A stretch of DNA of 64,000 nt, from assembly GCA_944324945.1 (NCBI GenBank), contig CALUYE010000002.1, forward strand, positions 351,534 through 415,533. The letters run 5' to 3'. The notes beneath the pieces were generated by a model. That model saw only the letters and a list, made by a program, of their open reading frames with translations, was not told where the DNA came from and ran no database searches. Source of the DNA: Candidatus Gastranaerophilales bacterium (GTDB lineage: Bacteria > Cyanobacteriota > Vampirovibrionia > Gastranaerophilales > Gastranaerophilaceae). How positions within the stretch are numbered: the stretch's first letter is position 1; every line of letters begins with the position of its first letter. Both the position numbers and the translations under genes were made by a program. Positions 1 through 8,225 of the stretch are shown one piece after another.

Positions 1-386
1 AAGGCAGAGGTATAGCTTCAGGTCATGGCAAAACATCTTGCCGTGGAAATAACGGTGAAGGTCAAAGATCGGGTAATTCTCACAAACGCGGTTTTGAAGG
101 CGGTCAAATGCCCTCATATCGTCAAATGCCTAAATTAAAAGGTTTTAAAAATAAATTCAGAGAAGTATCTTACGCTATCAATGTATCAAGATTAGCTGAA
201 ATTGATGCTGAAGTTATCGATTTAGCTTATCTTCAAGAAAATAAAAAAGCGCCATCCACTGCTGTCGCATTAAGAATATTGGGTAACGGCGAAATATCAA
301 AAGCTGTTGTAGTTAAAGCAAGCTATATTAGCCCGAGCGCAAAAGAAAAAATCGAAAAAGCAGGCGGAAAGGTAGAACTTATATAA
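1..386 (+). CDS. rplO: 50S ribosomal protein L15 (5'-truncated by window edge)
   Basis: This is the C-terminal part of ribosomal protein L15, a late-assembling protein of the large subunit. The frame is open from the left edge and reads the Gly/Arg-rich L15 segment (SGHGKTSCRGNNGEGQRSG, then KRGFEGGQMP) before the folded C-terminal half. An ATG at 108 lies inside the gene and is not the start. The stop shares one base with the secY start, the usual rplO-secY junction of the spc operon, which implies translational coupling. The N-terminal third is missing only because of the window boundary. Confidence 0.95.
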   Translation, partial: GRGIASGHGKTSCRGNNGEGQRSGNSHKRGFEGGQMPSYRQMPKLKGFKNKFREVSYAINVSRLAEIDAEVIDLAYLQENKKAPSTAVALRILGNGEISKAVVVKASYISPSAKEKIEKAGGKVELI

Positions 387-1726
387 TGCAACAAAATATC
401 AACTCGGATAAAGTTGTACAAAATCTTGTGGCAAGTTGGCAGGCAAGCGGATTAAAGCAAAAGCTTTTATTCACTTTTGCCATTATTGCCCTGTTTAGAT
501 TAGGTGCACAATTGCCGATTTACGGAATAAACAATCAAGTGTTTCAAAATCTGGCAAACGGAAACAATTTAATCGGTTTTTTGGATATGTTTTCAGGGGG
601 TGCTCTGGGTAAGGTTTCAATCTTTGCTCTGGGTGTCGGCCCTTACATTACCGCATCAATCATTATGCAGTTAATGGCGGTTATTATCCCGAGCTTAGAG
701 CGAATGCAAAAAGAAGACGGCGAAGCAGGTAGACGTAAACTTCAACAAATAATCAGAGTGTTTACGGTATTTCTTGCACTATTTCAATCAATCATTTTTG
801 CACTTGCACTCTATAAGCTTCCAAGCGCCATTATGCCGGGCGTCAACCCTGTAATGTTTTTTACGGGTTCCATTGTCGCATTAACGGCAGGTGCTGTTAT
901 TGTAATGTGGCTTGGTGAATTAATATCCGAAAAAGGACTTGGAAACGGTCCTTCGATACTGATTTTTATCGGTATTATTGCAGGTATTCCTTTATACTGT
1001 AACAGAACCGCAATCCTTGTAAGTCAGGATCCCGTGCTGCAATTGGGATTATTGCTTTTAATTGCAATCTTTCTTGCAACAATAGTATTTATCATAATTC
1101 TTCATGAAGCTGAGCGCAGAGTTCCTATAGTTTCAGCAAGAAGACAGGTGGGTAATAAGGTCTACGGCGGTCAAAATACGCATATTCCTTTTAAGCTTAA
1201 CCCGGGCGGCGTAATGCCTATTATCTTTGCGATTGCAATATTATTATTCCCCGCAACGGTTTTAGGATTTGTTCAAGAAATGCATATTGAAAATGTGATG
1301 GTGGCAGGAATTTTTGAAAGGTTGAATTTACTTTTCAGTGCAAATTCTATAAGCTATTACGTTATATATTTTGTACTGATTGTAACTTTAACATTCTTCT
1401 ATGCTTCAATCATTCCATCAATGCAGCCTAAAGAAATTGCAAACAACTTGAAAAAATACGGCTCTGCAATCCCCGGTGTTAAACCCGGGAAACCCACAAG
1501 CGAAAAATTAAACGAAATCTTAACAAGAATTACTTTAATCGGAGCTTTGGCTTTAGGTATAGTTGCTATGGTTCCCACTGTTGCAACAAAAGTTACAAAT
1601 ATCACAACATTCCAAGGTATCGGTGCCACAAGCCTTATAATCCTTGTCGGTGTTGCGCTTGATATTGTTAACAGAATAAAAACCCAAATGCTTGCAAAGA
1701 ACTATGAGAGTTTCTTACAGCAATAA
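386..1726 (+). CDS. secY: Protein translocase subunit SecY
   Basis: SecY is the channel-forming subunit of the SecYEG translocon in the inner membrane. The 446-residue product has the usual ten hydrophobic segments and family signatures: ALGVGPYITASIIMQL in TM2, the cytosolic motif ERRVPIVSARRQVG near the middle, and FYASIIPSMQPKEIANNLKKYG near the C-terminal third. Length is normal for bacterial SecY (about 430-450). It overlaps the rplO stop by one base and is followed by adk after 10 bp, the standard spc-operon order. Identification is secure. Confidence 0.98.
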   Translation: MQQNINSDKVVQNLVASWQASGLKQKLLFTFAIIALFRLGAQLPIYGINNQVFQNLANGNNLIGFLDMFSGGALGKVSIFALGVGPYITASIIMQLMAVIIPSLERMQKEDGEAGRRKLQQIIRVFTVFLALFQSIIFALALYKLPSAIMPGVNPVMFFTGSIVALTAGAVIVMWLGELISEKGLGNGPSILIFIGIIAGIPLYCNRTAILVSQDPVLQLGLLLLIAIFLATIVFIIILHEAERRVPIVSARRQVGNKVYGGQNTHIPFKLNPGGVMPIIFAIAILLFPATVLGFVQEMHIENVMVAGIFERLNLLFSANSISYYVIYFVLIVTLTFFYASIIPSMQPKEIANNLKKYGSAIPGVKPGKPTSEKLNEILTRITLIGALALGIVAMVPTVATKVTNITTFQGIGATSLIILVGVALDIVNRIKTQMLAKNYESFLQQ

Positions 1727-1736
1727 AGGATAAAAT

Positions 1737-2399
1737 ATGAAAAAAGTATTTATATTTTTAGGCCCTCCGGGTTCGGGAAAAGGCACGCAAACTTCAAGAC
1801 TTGCAGACAAATTATCAATCCCTCATATTGATACAGGCTCGCTTTTGAGAAAAAATATACAAGATGAAACAACTCTTGGTAAAATCGCAAAAGGATACAT
1901 AGACAAAGGCCAGCTTGTGCCTCTTGAAGTTGTTTCAAGTGTTATAAAAGACAGATTAATGAAGGATGATTGCAACAACGGCTATATCTTAGACGGTTTT
2001 CCGCGCTCAATTGAACAGGCGCACGAACTTGAAAAAATAATGTCTGAAATAGGTAAATTTTCCTTAAAAAATGACGCTTTAGCCGTTTATTTTGATATTG
2101 ACAATGAAATATTGGTTCAAAGATTAATAAACAGACGCTCATGTCCAAAATGCGGCACAATTTATAACCTTATCTCAAACCCTCCAAAGATTATGGATTA
2201 TTGTGATATCTGCGATTCAAAACTTCAAACAAGAAAAGATGATAACGAAGAAACAGCAAGGTTAAGATTCGAAACCTATGAAAAAGAAACAGCACCACTA
2301 TACGGTTTCTTTAAAGAAATAGGAATCTTAAAAGAATTAAAGGCAGATAAACCAATAAGTGAAATATGGGAAAATCTGAAAAATATAATATTTGAATAA
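1737..2399 (+). CDS. adk: Adenylate kinase, zinc-binding LID type
   Basis: Adenylate kinase catalyses ATP + AMP = 2 ADP in the cytosol. The P-loop GPPGSGKGT lies near residues 8-16, the AMP-binding segment DTGSLLR follows, and the motif DGFPRS sits near residue 85. The LID carries four cysteines (CPKC near 138, then CDIC), so a structural zinc site is expected, as in Gram-positive-type enzymes. At 220 residues the length is normal. It is preceded by AAAGGAT and lies 10 bp after secY. In cyanobacteria the next gene is usually infA; here a terminator and a pilin follow, and infA is about 18.6 kb away on the other strand. Confidence 0.97.
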   Translation: MKKVFIFLGPPGSGKGTQTSRLADKLSIPHIDTGSLLRKNIQDETTLGKIAKGYIDKGQLVPLEVVSSVIKDRLMKDDCNNGYILDGFPRSIEQAHELEKIMSEIGKFSLKNDALAVYFDIDNEILVQRLINRRSCPKCGTIYNLISNPPKIMDYCDICDSKLQTRKDDNEETARLRFETYEKETAPLYGFFKEIGILKELKADKPISEIWENLKNIIFE

Positions 2400-2403
2400 T
2401 TAA

Positions 2404-2437
2404 TTTAACCCCTTGTACTATACAAGGGGTTAAATTT
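2404..2437. terminator. Bidirectional terminator between adk and pilin gene
   Basis: A perfect 14-bp stem (2404-2417 with 2421-2434, core AACCCCTTGTA) has a 3-nt loop and A/T runs on both sides. It lies between two convergent genes (adk stop 2399, minus-strand pilin stop 2447) and can serve both. It marks the 3' end of the truncated spc operon. Confidence 0.85.
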
Positions 2438-2446
2438 AAGGATTAA

Positions 2447-3226
2447 TTATTTATTTTGAATACTCTTATTCATCCATTCATCTGCACGTGCTCCGTTTAA
2501 AATCTTTCCATCTGCCCTTATTCCAAAACCGAAAGGAATTTCGCCTTCATTGGGTTCATCAATATCCATACAGAAAATTTTATAGCTCGAATCAAAACCG
2601 TTTGAATCCTTAAAATGAGGGTTCATTTCCCCCGGAGGAGCAAAAGCACGTGCTAAATTATCTCTTACCGGTCTTTTTTCATCAGCATCCCAGCCTTCAT
2701 GGTTTGAACCAAACGTACGCTCAGGCCCTGATTCATAATAATGTATGCCATCAGATGAAATAATTAAATTTCCGAAAGCTTCTTGAACTTCTTCAAGCGC
2801 ACAGGTTGAATCAAGCTGTTCTTTTTTATCTTTTAAAATATCCGACGTTACCTCTTCGCCATTCTCAGCAAGCCTGATTGAGCCATAATTATTCAACCCG
2901 CCCTCTGAGCAATTTACACTTTTTGTACTTATGGTATCTGCAAACGTTTCACAAAAATATGTAAAATCCCCTTCATGGGTTCTATCGATTAATACTCCGT
3001 TTGCTCTTGTACCCAAGTCTCCATTTTGATAGTATCTGTCAGATGTTACTAGTTCTTTAATAACCGTATTTAGAGTATTATATCCTTTTTTAAATTTCAT
3101 GGCTTTTTCATCAGGAGAAGATTGAAATGCCATAGGTAAAAGTATCATGGTTAAAACGCCTATTATAACTAAGACGATTAGAATTTCTGTCAAGGTAAAA
3201 GCGTGGTTTTTAATATTTTTAGTCAT
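2447..3226 (-). CDS. Type IV prepilin-like protein (pilin paralogue 1)
   Basis: The 259-residue product begins with a class-III prepilin signal: a short basic leader MTKNIKNHA, then FTLTEILIVLVIIGVLTMILLP, with Glu at +5 and one hydrophobic helix. Ala rather than Gly precedes the processing site; prepilin peptidases accept both. The rest is a soluble domain with Cys residues and a C-terminal motif (FCMDID, then GIRADGKILNGARADEW) shared with the genes at 3709-4464 and 35934-36722. It is probably a minor pilin or pseudopilin exported through a type IV pilus or type II-like assembly system. It is transcribed divergently from an XRE regulator. Its exact role is unknown. Confidence 0.85.
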   Translation of the reverse strand: MTKNIKNHAFTLTEILIVLVIIGVLTMILLPMAFQSSPDEKAMKFKKGYNTLNTVIKELVTSDRYYQNGDLGTRANGVLIDRTHEGDFTYFCETFADTISTKSVNCSEGGLNNYGSIRLAENGEEVTSDILKDKKEQLDSTCALEEVQEAFGNLIISSDGIHYYESGPERTFGSNHEGWDADEKRPVRDNLARAFAPPGEMNPHFKDSNGFDSSYKIFCMDIDEPNEGEIPFGFGIRADGKILNGARADEWMNKSIQNK

Positions 3227-3346
3227 TCGGCTACTCCTTTAATAAATTAAAATACCATAATTATGATACTTTTATATCATAAAATTAGCAGATTGTCTTG
3301 TTTATGTTTTTAAATATACTCCATACAATGGTAGAGAGGTTTATTT
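3227..3346. promoter_or_regulatory. Divergent pilin 1 / XRE 1 control region
   Basis: Facing the pilin, the minus strand has AAGACA, 17 nt, then TATAAA, and an AAAGGAG ribosome site close to the pilin start. Just downstream of that -10 is the perfect palindrome CATAATTATG (3256-3265), extended imperfectly to about 3253-3268, and a TATATCAT half-site lies nearby. This is a plausible operator for the adjacent XRE protein. Binding is inferred only. Confidence 0.5.
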
Positions 3347-3694
3347 ATGAACAAAAACAATACTTTCGGTAAAAAATTGCAGCATATAAGAAAATCTAAA
3401 GGTTTAACCCAGGCAAAACTCGCCGAACTTGCAGGAGTCCATGAAAAGCATATTTCAAAGCTTGAATTAGGTACATACATGCCAAGCGTTATAACGCTTG
3501 AAAAAGTTTTAAAAGCTCTTGATTTAACCATAGAAGATGCAGGATTAAACCTTGAAAAAGTATCAGTTAACGACAACCCTTTTTATATAAAATCCATGCA
3601 AATTCTAAATTCCGCAACGGAATCTGAACTTGAATTTTACTATTCTCTTTTAAAAACTGCTCAAAAAGGAGCCGATATATTTAAAGGTGAATAA
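3347..3694 (+). CDS. XRE-family HTH transcriptional regulator (1)
   Basis: This 115-residue protein has an N-terminal Cro/C1-type helix-turn-helix (about residues 8-62). The recognition region includes LTQAKLAELAGVHEKHISKLE, split as usual by conserved Gln, Leu and Ala positions, followed by PSVITLEKVLKALDL. The C-terminal 50 residues are helical with no recognised domain. AGAGG precedes the ATG. It is divergent from pilin 1 and its stop lies 14 bp from the convergent pilin 2 stop, so it is sandwiched between two pilin genes. It probably represses or activates one or both; this is inferred from position. Confidence 0.85.
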   Translation: MNKNNTFGKKLQHIRKSKGLTQAKLAELAGVHEKHISKLELGTYMPSVITLEKVLKALDLTIEDAGLNLEKVSVNDNPFYIKSMQILNSATESELEFYYSLLKTAQKGADIFKGE

Positions 3695-3708
3695 ATAATT
3701 ATATAAAA

Positions 3709-4464
3709 TTATTTTTGAATTTCTTTTTCTTGCCATTCAAGAGCTCTTTTACCCAACAAAATCTTCCCATCCGCCCTTATTCCATACCCGAAAGGTTCAA
3801 CTCCTTTATTAATCCCATCTATATCCATGCAAAAAGGTTTATATATCGGGTCAAAACCGTTATTATTCTTAGTCCATTCTGCATCCAGCGCACCAAAGAG
3901 TCTTTGATGCGGGTTTTGTATATTTTCATCCTCATCAGGATTCCAATAATCCCACTCAAAACCAAAAGTGTAGTAAGGACTTGTTTGGTAATATATAATA
4001 CCATCGGCTGAAACTATTTCTTCACCTGCCTGAGTGTATTCAAGGCAATATTCATCTAAATTTTCTTGAACCTCTTGAAGATTATCTCCCTCTTCGTTAT
4101 TTAGGATATGAACTCTTGCAACATTATTACTGGTTGTATTATCACCGTTTTTAACTTCTGAACAATTTACTTTTTTTGTACTTATGACATCTGCAAATGT
4201 TTCACAAAAATAAGTAATATCATCGTCATGTTTACCGTCAATTAAATTACCGTTTGTTTTTATTCCAAGGTCTCCATCTTGATAATATTTATCGGATGAC
4301 ACAAGTTCTCGAATTACAGTAGATAGAGTATTATTCCCTTTTTTAAATTTCATAACTTCTTCATCAGGAGAACTCTGAAATACAATAGGTAAAAGTATCA
4401 TGGTTAAAACGCCAATTATAACTAAAACTATTAAAATCTCCGCTAAAGTAAAAGCTTTTTTCAT
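3709..4464 (-). CDS. Type IV prepilin-like protein (pilin paralogue 2)
   Basis: The 251-residue product opens MKKAFTLAEILIVLVIIGVL, a class-III prepilin signal with Ala at -1, Phe at +1 and Glu at +5. It is clearly homologous to pilin 1: the first 60 residues are nearly identical, followed by YFCETFADVISTKKVNCSE and a shared C-terminus (PFGYGIRADGKILLGKRALEW). The middle third is different, so these are paralogues with conserved ends and a divergent centre. A TTGACA-17-TATTAT promoter lies upstream. Probably an exported minor pilin or pseudopilin; substrate and function are unknown. Confidence 0.85.
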   Translation of the reverse strand: MKKAFTLAEILIVLVIIGVLTMILLPIVFQSSPDEEVMKFKKGNNTLSTVIRELVSSDKYYQDGDLGIKTNGNLIDGKHDDDITYFCETFADVISTKKVNCSEVKNGDNTTSNNVARVHILNNEEGDNLQEVQENLDEYCLEYTQAGEEIVSADGIIYYQTSPYYTFGFEWDYWNPDEDENIQNPHQRLFGALDAEWTKNNNGFDPIYKPFCMDIDGINKGVEPFGYGIRADGKILLGKRALEWQEKEIQK

Positions 4465-4491
4465 ACAGTCTCCAAAATAAGTACAAAATTT

Positions 4492-4520
4492 ATAATATTT
4501 TATTTATGGATAATTGTCAA
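4492..4520 (-). promoter_or_regulatory. Sigma70-type promoter of pilin 2
   Basis: On the minus strand TTGACA (4520-4515), 17 nt, then TATTAT (4497-4492) forms a near-consensus promoter directed at pilin 2. The -35 lies inside the first of two repeated operator-like boxes, so a bound protein there would block it. Confidence 0.65.
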
Positions 4521-4549
4521 TATTTTATAAAACTAGGATAATTATCAAT
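4508..4549. repeat. Pair of operator-like direct repeats between pilin 2 and XRE 2
   Basis: GGATAATTGTCAAT (4508-4521) and GGATAATTATCAAT (4536-4549) differ at one base and start 28 bp apart, near three helical turns. Each contains a 10-bp dyad; the second, GATAATTATC, is a perfect palindrome. Box 1 overlaps the pilin 2 -35 and box 2 abuts the XRE 2 -35. This is a typical arrangement for autoregulation plus control of the divergent gene; the bound protein is not shown. Confidence 0.6.
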
Positions 4550-4577
4550 TAACATTTACAATCTTTAAAAATATAAT
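4549..4577 (+). promoter_or_regulatory. Leaderless promoter of XRE 2
   Basis: TTAACA (4549-4554), 17 nt, TATAAT (4572-4577), then exactly 6 nt to the ATG at 4584. No Shine-Dalgarno is present. Transcription would start at or beside the ATG. Confidence 0.6.
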
Positions 4578-4583
4578 TAACTA

Positions 4584-4913
4584 ATGGATTTTAGAAATGA
4601 AAAGTTCTTGCTTGGCTTAAAGATTAAAAATTTTAGAAAGAATCAATCATACACACAAGAACAATTAAGCGAAGCTCTCGGGATGGATGTTTCCGCTTTA
4701 AGTAAAATAGAAAACGGAAAATGTTTCCCTTCTGTAGAAACTTTATGTAAAATTATGAAAACGCTCAAAATCAAGCCTGATGAATTATTTGACTTTATAA
4801 ATTATAAAGAACAGTCAAAAATTGAAAACGACATTGTTTTAGAAAAAGTTAAGATGCTTTCTGTTAAAGATAAGAAAAAAGTTCTGACTTTCATTGATTT
4901 AATAAAAGATTAA
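4584..4913 (+). CDS. XRE-family HTH transcriptional regulator (2)
   Basis: A 109-residue protein with an N-terminal Cro/C1 HTH (about residues 10-65; QSYTQEQLSEALGMDVSALSKIE, then FPSVETLCKIMKTLKIKPDELF). A charged C-terminal helix follows. It is divergent from pilin 2 and separated from it by two operator-like repeats. It resembles XRE 1 in design but is not a close copy. Expected role: regulator of the pilin gene and of itself; effector and targets are not visible in the sequence. Confidence 0.85.
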   Translation: MDFRNEKFLLGLKIKNFRKNQSYTQEQLSEALGMDVSALSKIENGKCFPSVETLCKIMKTLKIKPDELFDFINYKEQSKIENDIVLEKVKMLSVKDKKKVLTFIDLIKD

Positions 4914-4921
4914 CTTTATTA

Positions 4922-4927
4922 TATAAT
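4922..4927 (+). promoter_or_regulatory. Leaderless -10 element for gene at 4934
   Basis: TATAAT ends 6 nt before the GTG start, with TTAATA at about -35 (17-nt spacing) and no Shine-Dalgarno. The element supports GTG 4934 as the start. Confidence 0.5.
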
Positions 4928-4933
4928 ATTTTT

Positions 4934-5914
4934 GTGAAAGTAAATTCAAACACCAATTCGCCACAATTTAGGGGCAATATTTATAATTCTAAGTATTTTA
5001 AAAAAGCGCTTTTGTTTGCATCGGACAATTCAGCGCTGTTTTGCGCTACAACTTCTCTTGTTCTTTCAAGTGTCGCTCGTCCTTTAGCTATTATGGCAAC
5101 GCCGGGTGCTGATAAAGAAAACAAAAAATATGCAAGCGCAAAATCAATTTCATCAAGCATTGCAGGATATTTATTAATGTTTCTTGTATCAACTCCCTTT
5201 GCAAAAGCAATTAAAAACATTGACAACAATCCCGATAAATATTTAAACAAAGAAACAATCAAAAATCTTCAAAATAACGCTCCTGATTTAATTTCATCAA
5301 AAAAATATAAATTTATAACCCAACTTTTTAAATTGGGGCTTGGTTTAGCCGTTGCTCTTCCAAAATCATCGATAACATCGTATTTAATTCCAAAAATAAC
5401 GGATAAATTCTCTAAGAAAGATAAAAAAGACAATGTTTCATTTTCTGGCAATATTTATAAAAAAGGAATTGAAAATTTATCAAAAGGAATTTCTTCCTTA
5501 ATTAATACAAAGACCTTGCAGGATGTATCATCCAAACTCTATAAAACAAATTTTGAACAGGGAATGATGTATTTAACAGACATCGTTTTAACGGGAGCAT
5601 TCATTAACAGAACGCAAAAAAACAACAAAATAGAAGAAAAAAGAAAAAAACCCTTAATCTATAATTCAATTTTATCAACAGGTTTTAGCATGGTATCAAG
5701 TTTTGTAATAAATAAATTAATAAATAAACCCTATCAAAAATTTATTGAAAAATTAAGTGAAGCAAATAAAAATTCCAAAAATTTAAATAAATATATTGAA
5801 GGCGCAAACATTGCTAAACTTGCTTTAATTATGGGTGGTGTGTATTATATTTTAATTCCTGTTTTATCAACATTTTTAGCGGATAAAATAGATAAATATA
5901 AGAATAAAGATTGA
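4934..5914 (+). CDS. Hypothetical membrane protein with repeated F-x-G-N-I-Y motif
   Basis: I do not recognise a named family. The 326-residue product starts at GTG and lacks a classical signal peptide. Its N-terminal tail contains NSPQFRGNIYNSKYFKK, and a related motif (VSFSGNIYKKGIEN) recurs near residue 175, so the protein may be built from two related halves. Hydrophobic stretches lie near residues 28-50, 75-92, 130-150, 210-225, 245-260 and 290-315, suggesting a polytopic membrane protein with Lys-rich loops. It starts 20 bp after XRE 2 but has its own -10. Function unknown. Confidence 0.6.
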   Translation: MKVNSNTNSPQFRGNIYNSKYFKKALLFASDNSALFCATTSLVLSSVARPLAIMATPGADKENKKYASAKSISSSIAGYLLMFLVSTPFAKAIKNIDNNPDKYLNKETIKNLQNNAPDLISSKKYKFITQLFKLGLGLAVALPKSSITSYLIPKITDKFSKKDKKDNVSFSGNIYKKGIENLSKGISSLINTKTLQDVSSKLYKTNFEQGMMYLTDIVLTGAFINRTQKNNKIEEKRKKPLIYNSILSTGFSMVSSFVINKLINKPYQKFIEKLSEANKNSKNLNKYIEGANIAKLALIMGGVYYILIPVLSTFLADKIDKYKNKD

Positions 5915-5939
5915 TTGCAAAAATTTATCATTTTATACT
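5911..5939 (+). promoter_or_regulatory. Leaderless promoter of Fe-S protein gene
   Basis: TTGATT (5911-5916), 17 nt, TATACT (5934-5939), then 6 nt to ATG 5946. No Shine-Dalgarno is seen. Confidence 0.6.
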
Positions 5940-5945
5940 TTAGTT

Positions 5946-6995
5946 ATGCTTGATGAAAGTATTGAAAAAGAAATTAAAAAATGTTCAAGGTGTGCGCTTT
6001 GTCTTCAAAATTGCCCGATATACGAAATTAAAAAAGACGAAAACAACACCTCAAGAGGGCTTATTTGTAAATTAAACGGCTATCAAAAAAAAATTTTAAA
6101 TGAGAGCGATATAAAAAAAGATTTAAAAATCTGCCTTAATTGTACAAAATGTGCTTCAAACTGCCCTTCAAAAATCAATACTTCAAAAATTTTTGCCTAT
6201 AAAAACGCGTATTTCTCTCCTTCTAAAATAAGCCAAAGAATACTGTTGGGCGCTAAATTGCTTCCTTTAAAAATTTTATATTTTATAAATTTATTTAAAA
6301 AAATAAAATATAACCCCCAAAAAACCAAAAATTTATACTTTAAAGGATGTGTTGCAAAAGCACAGCACAAAACAACATTTCTTGACAGACTCTACAAAAA
6401 CGAAAATTTTTTATGCTGCGGACTTCCTTATTTAACAAGCGGCGATTTAAAAAACTATAATAAAGCAAAAGAAATCAATTCAAAAATAATCAAAAATGCA
6501 AAAACGGTTGTTTTTGACTGCGCAAGCTGCAAAAGTGCCGTTAGTGATTACGATACTTTGAATGATGAAGATAAAAAGAAACTTGTTTTATTTAGCGATT
6601 TAATTAACAATAAAAATACTGAATTAAAAGAAAATTCAAAATACAAAAATAAAACTCTGACTTTTCACAAACCCTGTCATTTGAGCGAAGAAGAATTTTT
6701 AAAAATTGAAGAATTTTTAAAATCAATAAAAGGGATAAATTATAAAAGACTTGAAAAATATGACTCCTGCTGCGGTTTTGGAGGAAGTTATTTTGTCTTT
6801 CACCCGATTATTTCAACAAAAATTGCCCTTAAAAAAGCAAAAAACATAAAATTAACAAATCCCGATTTAATTTTAACTCTTTGCCCTTCCTGCACAATGG
6901 GATTAAGGTATAACCAATTAATTTCCTTTAATTTTAAAAAAACACTTGAGCTTAGAGATTTTATCGAAAACGAAACAAAAATGAATTCTAATTAA
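5946..6995 (+). CDS. (Fe-S)-binding oxidoreductase, GlcF/HdrD/LutA-like
   Basis: The 349-residue protein has two N-terminal [4Fe-4S] ferredoxin-type motifs (CSRCALCLQNCP and CLNCTKCASNCP, residues 13-70), then two cysteine-rich CCG domains (GCVAK...CCGLPY and CHLSEEE...CCGFGGSY). This layout is that of glycolate oxidase iron-sulfur subunit GlcF and of related heterodisulfide reductase and lactate-utilisation subunits. It would pass electrons from a flavin dehydrogenase to a carrier. No FAD subunit is adjacent, so the partner and substrate cannot be named. At 349 aa it is somewhat shorter than E. coli GlcF. Confidence 0.8.
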   Translation: MLDESIEKEIKKCSRCALCLQNCPIYEIKKDENNTSRGLICKLNGYQKKILNESDIKKDLKICLNCTKCASNCPSKINTSKIFAYKNAYFSPSKISQRILLGAKLLPLKILYFINLFKKIKYNPQKTKNLYFKGCVAKAQHKTTFLDRLYKNENFLCCGLPYLTSGDLKNYNKAKEINSKIIKNAKTVVFDCASCKSAVSDYDTLNDEDKKKLVLFSDLINNKNTELKENSKYKNKTLTFHKPCHLSEEEFLKIEEFLKSIKGINYKRLEKYDSCCGFGGSYFVFHPIISTKIALKKAKNIKLTNPDLILTLCPSCTMGLRYNQLISFNFKKTLELRDFIENETKMNSN

Positions 6996-7016
6996 AATCA
7001 ATACATTAATTTAACC

Positions 7017-7045
7017 ATGACATTAAAAAATTAATTTGATAGAAT
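7017..7045 (+). promoter_or_regulatory. Leaderless promoter of GT39-like gene
   Basis: ATGACA (7017-7022), 17 nt, TAGAAT (7040-7045), then 6 nt to ATG 7052. No Shine-Dalgarno. Confidence 0.5.
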
Positions 7046-7051
7046 TGATTT

Positions 7052-8224
7052 ATGGAAGATTTTTTAAAAAATAATAAAGTAATTCTTGCCCTGATTTTGC
7101 TTTTAGGGCTTGGTTTAAGATTGTGGAACATAAACAGTCCCGAAGGAATATGGCATAGTGAATATATAGCCTGTACATTCAGTGCTTTTGATTTTCCTTT
7201 TGATTTTTTTAACGCTCTTAAAACAAATTCCCATGCGCCGCTTCATTGCTATTATATGAAATTATGGAATCTTTTATTTAACAACAGCGCGTTTATGTAT
7301 AAATTATCTTCCCTGTTACCTAATTTAGGCGCTTGTTTTGTTATGTATTTTGTAGGAAAAAATTATCAATTAAAAGACGGCTCAGCAAAACTCGGCTTAA
7401 CCTGCGCTTTAATTGCATCAATAAGTTCTTTTTTAATATACTTTTCGCAGGAAGCAAAAATATACTCTCTTATTTTTCTATTAACATCTTGTGTTTTATT
7501 GTATTCAATAAAAGTTTACGAATTTCCGTCAAAGAAAAATTACTCACTTTTAACCCTTTTTAGTATTTTATTAATTTTAGAACACACAATCGGAATTATT
7601 TTTGTTATATTCAACACTTTTGCATTAATTGCATTCAGACAGAAAAACAAAAAACACAAAAACGACAGCGACTTTTTCATTCCTGTTTTATCGATGTTAA
7701 TATTATGCTTACCGTTGATTCCTTTTTTATTCAGGATTTTTGCGCATCCTACTTATTTTTCCCAATGGTGGGCTCCTTTTAGTTGGTCTAAAATATTTTT
7801 CTTTTTTACGGATTTATTCTCGCCGATTTTAAGAAACATTACCCAATCGCCTTCAGGTTTTTATAATCAAATTATTACAAACAATATAATAAATATCGGT
7901 TTTGTAATGTTTGCGCTGATTCCTGCGGGAATTATGCTTTTTGCAATTATAAAATCAAATATCGAATCAAGAAAAATTAATAAATACATGCTATCTTGCG
8001 TATTATCAACTTTTCTTACCGTTTTAATTGCTACAATTGCAGGCAAACTGCCCTTTTTAACAAAATATTTTATTGAATTATATCCGATATTGATTTTAAT
8101 GGCATCATTGGGGCTTGTACAGTTAAATTCAAGAAATACAAGAATCATGCTTTTGACGATTTATGTATTTTTAACTTTGTTTTATATAATCGTCTCGCAT
8201 ATTACATCAATTAACCTTGTGTAA
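7052..8224 (+). CDS. Polytopic membrane protein, glycosyltransferase-39 (ArnT/PMT)-like
   Basis: The 390-residue protein has about ten hydrophobic segments. The first periplasmic loop (IWHSEYIACTFSAF, then SHAPLHCYYMKLWN) matches the layout of polyprenyl-phosphate-sugar-dependent GT39 enzymes, where an acidic residue in the first loop and an HxPL(H/Y) segment are typical. Such enzymes transfer a sugar from a lipid carrier to an acceptor on the outer face of the inner membrane. It is shorter than ArnT (about 550 aa) and lacks a clear C-terminal domain. Fold assignment is moderate; substrate is unknown. Confidence 0.6.
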   Translation: MEDFLKNNKVILALILLLGLGLRLWNINSPEGIWHSEYIACTFSAFDFPFDFFNALKTNSHAPLHCYYMKLWNLLFNNSAFMYKLSSLLPNLGACFVMYFVGKNYQLKDGSAKLGLTCALIASISSFLIYFSQEAKIYSLIFLLTSCVLLYSIKVYEFPSKKNYSLLTLFSILLILEHTIGIIFVIFNTFALIAFRQKNKKHKNDSDFFIPVLSMLILCLPLIPFLFRIFAHPTYFSQWWAPFSWSKIFFFFTDLFSPILRNITQSPSGFYNQIITNNIINIGFVMFALIPAGIMLFAIIKSNIESRKINKYMLSCVLSTFLTVLIATIAGKLPFLTKYFIELYPILILMASLGLVQLNSRNTRIMLLTIYVFLTLFYIIVSHITSINLV

Positions 8225-8225
8225 G

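Noticed and set aside
1399..1629. Minus-strand reading frame inside secY
   Set aside because: It lies wholly within the conserved secY gene and has no independent signals.
2447..4913. Regulator/pilin cluster as a prophage remnant
   Set aside because: No integrase, terminase, portal or att-like repeats are present, and the pilin homologues are typical secreted-pilin proteins.
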